From Betaproteobacteria bacterium (lineage in GTDB: Bacteria > Pseudomonadota > Gammaproteobacteria > Burkholderiales > Burkholderiaceae_C): 10,081 nt of DNA. Position 1 is the stretch's first letter; each line of letters starts with the position of its first letter. Below the pieces are notes generated by a model. It was not told the origin of the DNA. It was given only the letters and a program-made list of their open reading frames with translations, and did not search any database. Shown here piece after piece: positions 8,430-10,081 of this stretch. The position numbers and the translations under genes were made by a program. The DNA lies in assembly GCA_009918225.1 (NCBI GenBank), contig RGEP01000049.1, positions 1 through 10,081 on the forward strand, written 5' to 3'.

Positions 8430-9638
8430 ATGCAAGCCTTCCTCCACGCCCACGCCACGCACCCGGATTGGCGCATGGCTTTGGCCCTGGGGGAAGCACA
8501 GTTGCAGGCTCAAAAAGCCCGTCTGTGGGGCGAGGCTGGGCCCAGCGCGGCCACCCTGGGCTTCGTTTACCTGACCGACCATTACAGCCCCCATGCCGCT
8601 GAGCTGCTGGAGGCCCTGCAAGCCAACTGGCCCGGCGTGAGTTGGGTGGGCACCGTGGGCGTGGGCGTGGCCGCTTCCGGGGTGGAGTATTTCGACGAGC
8701 CTGCGCTGGTGTTGATGCTCGGGGCCGTTCCTCACGGACGCTTCCGCGTGTTCTCCGGCGCCCGGCCCCTGACGGGGATTGAGGCCTGGACGGCCTTGGT
8801 GCATGCCGACCCGGCCACGCCCGACTTGCCCGAGCTGATTGCCGAGATGAGCGATCGCACCGCATCGGGCTACCTCTTCGGAGGCCTGACCGCGTCGCGT
8901 GGGCCCTCATGGCAACTGGCCGATGGCGCCTACCAAGGTGGGCTGTCCGGGGTGGCCTTCGGGCGCGACGTGCATTTGATTTCTCGGGTCACGCAAGGGT
9001 CCCAACCCGTGGCCCCGTCGCGCCGCGTGACGCGCTGCGAACAGCATGTGGTCTTGGAGTTGGATGGCCGTGCAGCCCTGGAGGTGTTGTCGGAGGATTT
9101 GGGACTGGACTTGAGTGAGCCGCGCCGTGCCCTGCCCACGTTGCGCCAGACCCTGGTCGGCTTGAGGGCGGTGGATGCAGTCAGTGACTCGTCAACCCGG
9201 GGCCGCCACTTCGGCTCGGATGTGCGGGTTCGGCACCTGATTGGGCTGGATCCGTCACGCCAGGCCTTTGCCGTGGCCGAACAGGTCGAGGTGGGCATGC
9301 AACTGGCCTTTTGCCGGCGCGATGTCGAAGCCGCCCGGCGCGACCTGGTGCGGGTGTGCAGCGAGATCCGTGAAGAGCTCGCCGAGACCTTGCCGGCCGT
9401 CGCGGCGGTGGCCGAGAGCACCCCGTTGGACCCAGTGCAACGCGTGGCGGGAGCCTTGTACGTGAGCTGCTCGGGCCGCGGCGGCGCGCACTTTGGCGGG
9501 CCCTCGGCCGAGCTGCAGATCATTCAACACGCCTTGGGCGATGTGCCGCTTGTGGGCTTCTTTGCCGCTGGCGAGATCGGCCACCACCACCTCTACGGCT
9601 ACACCGGTGTGCTCACCGTGTTTGTGCGGGAGCCGTAG
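8430..9638 (+). CDS. FIST domain signal transduction protein (FIST_N plus FIST_C)
   Basis: 402 residues with no signal peptide or membrane segment, so probably cytoplasmic. The FIST_N domain (about 30-215) includes TLGFVYLTDHY and the glycine-rich WVGTVGVGVAASGVEYFDEP. The FIST_C domain (about 220-395) includes SCSGRGG (346-352) and the hallmark LVGFFAAGEIG ending at 384. FIST domains are proposed small-ligand sensors, possibly for amino acids, often near metabolic or signalling genes; no kinase, cyclase or other output domain is fused here. The ATG at 8430 fits related N-termini (AHATHPDWRMA), but no Shine-Dalgarno is visible before it. The stop is 30 bases before the next gene on the same strand, so co-transcription with glcD is likely. 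Confidence 0.85.
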   Translation: MQAFLHAHATHPDWRMALALGEAQLQAQKARLWGEAGPSAATLGFVYLTDHYSPHAAELLEALQANWPGVSWVGTVGVGVAASGVEYFDEPALVLMLGAVPHGRFRVFSGARPLTGIEAWTALVHADPATPDLPELIAEMSDRTASGYLFGGLTASRGPSWQLADGAYQGGLSGVAFGRDVHLISRVTQGSQPVAPSRRVTRCEQHVVLELDGRAALEVLSEDLGLDLSEPRRALPTLRQTLVGLRAVDAVSDSSTRGRHFGSDVRVRHLIGLDPSRQAFAVAEQVEVGMQLAFCRRDVEAARRDLVRVCSEIREELAETLPAVAAVAESTPLDPVQRVAGALYVSCSGRGGAHFGGPSAELQIIQHALGDVPLVGFFAAGEIGHHHLYGYTGVLTVFVREP

Positions 9639-9668
9639 GATCACGGTTTCGCGCTGGAGTCTGCTTCC

Positions 9669-10081
9669 ATGAATGCCCCCTTGCCCAGCAGCGCCCTGGG
9701 CGCGCTGTCCACCGCTACTGCTGATGCGTCTGCTCAGGCGCGCGCCGCACGCCAGGCCGAGGTGGTGCAGGCGCTGCGCGCCGTACTGCCTGCGCACGCC
9801 CTGCTGTGGCATCGAGAAGACGTGGTGCCCTATGAATGTGATGGCCTGACCGCCTATCGTGCGCAGCCCCTGTGCGTGGTGCTGCCGGAAACCGAGGCGC
9901 AGGTGGCGGCCGTGCTCAAGACCTGCCACCGCCTGCAAGTGCCGGTGGTGGCCCGCGGCGCGGGCACTGGCTTGTCGGGTGGCGCCATGCCCCATGAGCA
10001 AGGCGTCACCTTGTCCCTGGCCAAGTTCAACCAAATCCTGCAGGTGGACCCGGTGTCGCGCACGGCCACGGTGCAGTGCGG
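9669..10081 (+). CDS. glcD: Glycolate oxidase subunit GlcD, FAD-binding, N-terminal fragment (runs off the right edge)
   Basis: 137 complete codons and two extra bases are present; the full protein should be about 480-500 residues. The fragment matches the GlcD opening: EDVVPYECDGLTAYR (50-64), a CHRLQVPVVARGAGTGLSGG segment (86-105) with the FAD-pyrophosphate loop ARGAGTGLSGGA, then GVTLSLAKFNQIL. GlcD is the FAD-containing catalytic subunit of the GlcDEF complex that oxidises glycolate to glyoxylate. glcE and glcF would be expected to the right. D-lactate dehydrogenase-like FAD oxidases are related, but PYECDGL and LSGGAMP favour GlcD. The start has GGAG (9656-9659) nine bases upstream. Confidence 0.88.
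   Translation, partial: MNAPLPSSALGALSTATADASAQARAARQAEVVQALRAVLPAHALLWHREDVVPYECDGLTAYRAQPLCVVLPETEAQVAAVLKTCHRLQVPVVARGAGTGLSGGAMPHEQGVTLSLAKFNQILQVDPVSRTATVQC

Overview
The window is a GC-rich, tightly packed piece of bacterial chromosome. Gene content points to a betaproteobacterium of the order Burkholderiales, most likely near Comamonadaceae or Sphaerotilaceae. The pointers are a methionine synthase split into two genes, an SAH-type riboswitch, a PhaM-type polyhydroxyalkanoate (PHA) granule protein, and a TorF-family porin divergent from yifB. This placement comes from recognising protein families, not from a search. I see no tRNA, rRNA, CRISPR array, insertion sequence or phage gene; this is core chromosome, not an accessory island.

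Layout. Bases 1-161 (minus) hold the N-terminus of a TorF-family porin. Bases 162-422 are a divergent intergenic region with a near-consensus sigma-54 -24/-12 element facing the porin gene and two NtrC-like dyads further upstream. yifB/comM (423-2048, plus) encodes an AAA+ ATPase of the Mg-chelatase-like family. It converges on the large half of methionine synthase (2045-4789, minus), and the two stop codons overlap. The 278-bp gap 4790-5067 carries a -10-like element and an SAH riboswitch that would control only the large half. A 10-bp inverted repeat in the gap encloses the riboswitch's pseudoknot strand. The homocysteine-binding half of methionine synthase lies at 5068-6111 (minus). Its upstream gap contains nine tandem 12-bp repeats.

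Next comes a membrane-anchored DUF3108 protein (6261-7472, minus) whose linker is encoded by a second array with a 12-bp period. It is divergent from phaM (7559-8266, plus), a PHA-granule/nucleoid adaptor. A FIST-domain protein (8430-9638, plus) and the N-terminus of glycolate oxidase subunit GlcD (9669 to the end, plus) follow.

How they work together. The two metH genes form one cobalamin-dependent methionine synthase. The riboswitch ties expression of the large subunit to S-adenosylhomocysteine, a product of methyl-group use. The porin promoter looks nitrogen-responsive, which fits a position upstream of glnK-amtB beyond the left edge (from memory of related genomes, not visible here). PhaM and glycolate oxidase are carbon storage and carbon use functions; their adjacency need not be functional. 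No wholly new system is evident. The most informative signals are regulatory: the sigma-54/NtrC region, the enlarged SAH riboswitch inside the split metH locus, and the two 12-bp-period repeat arrays.
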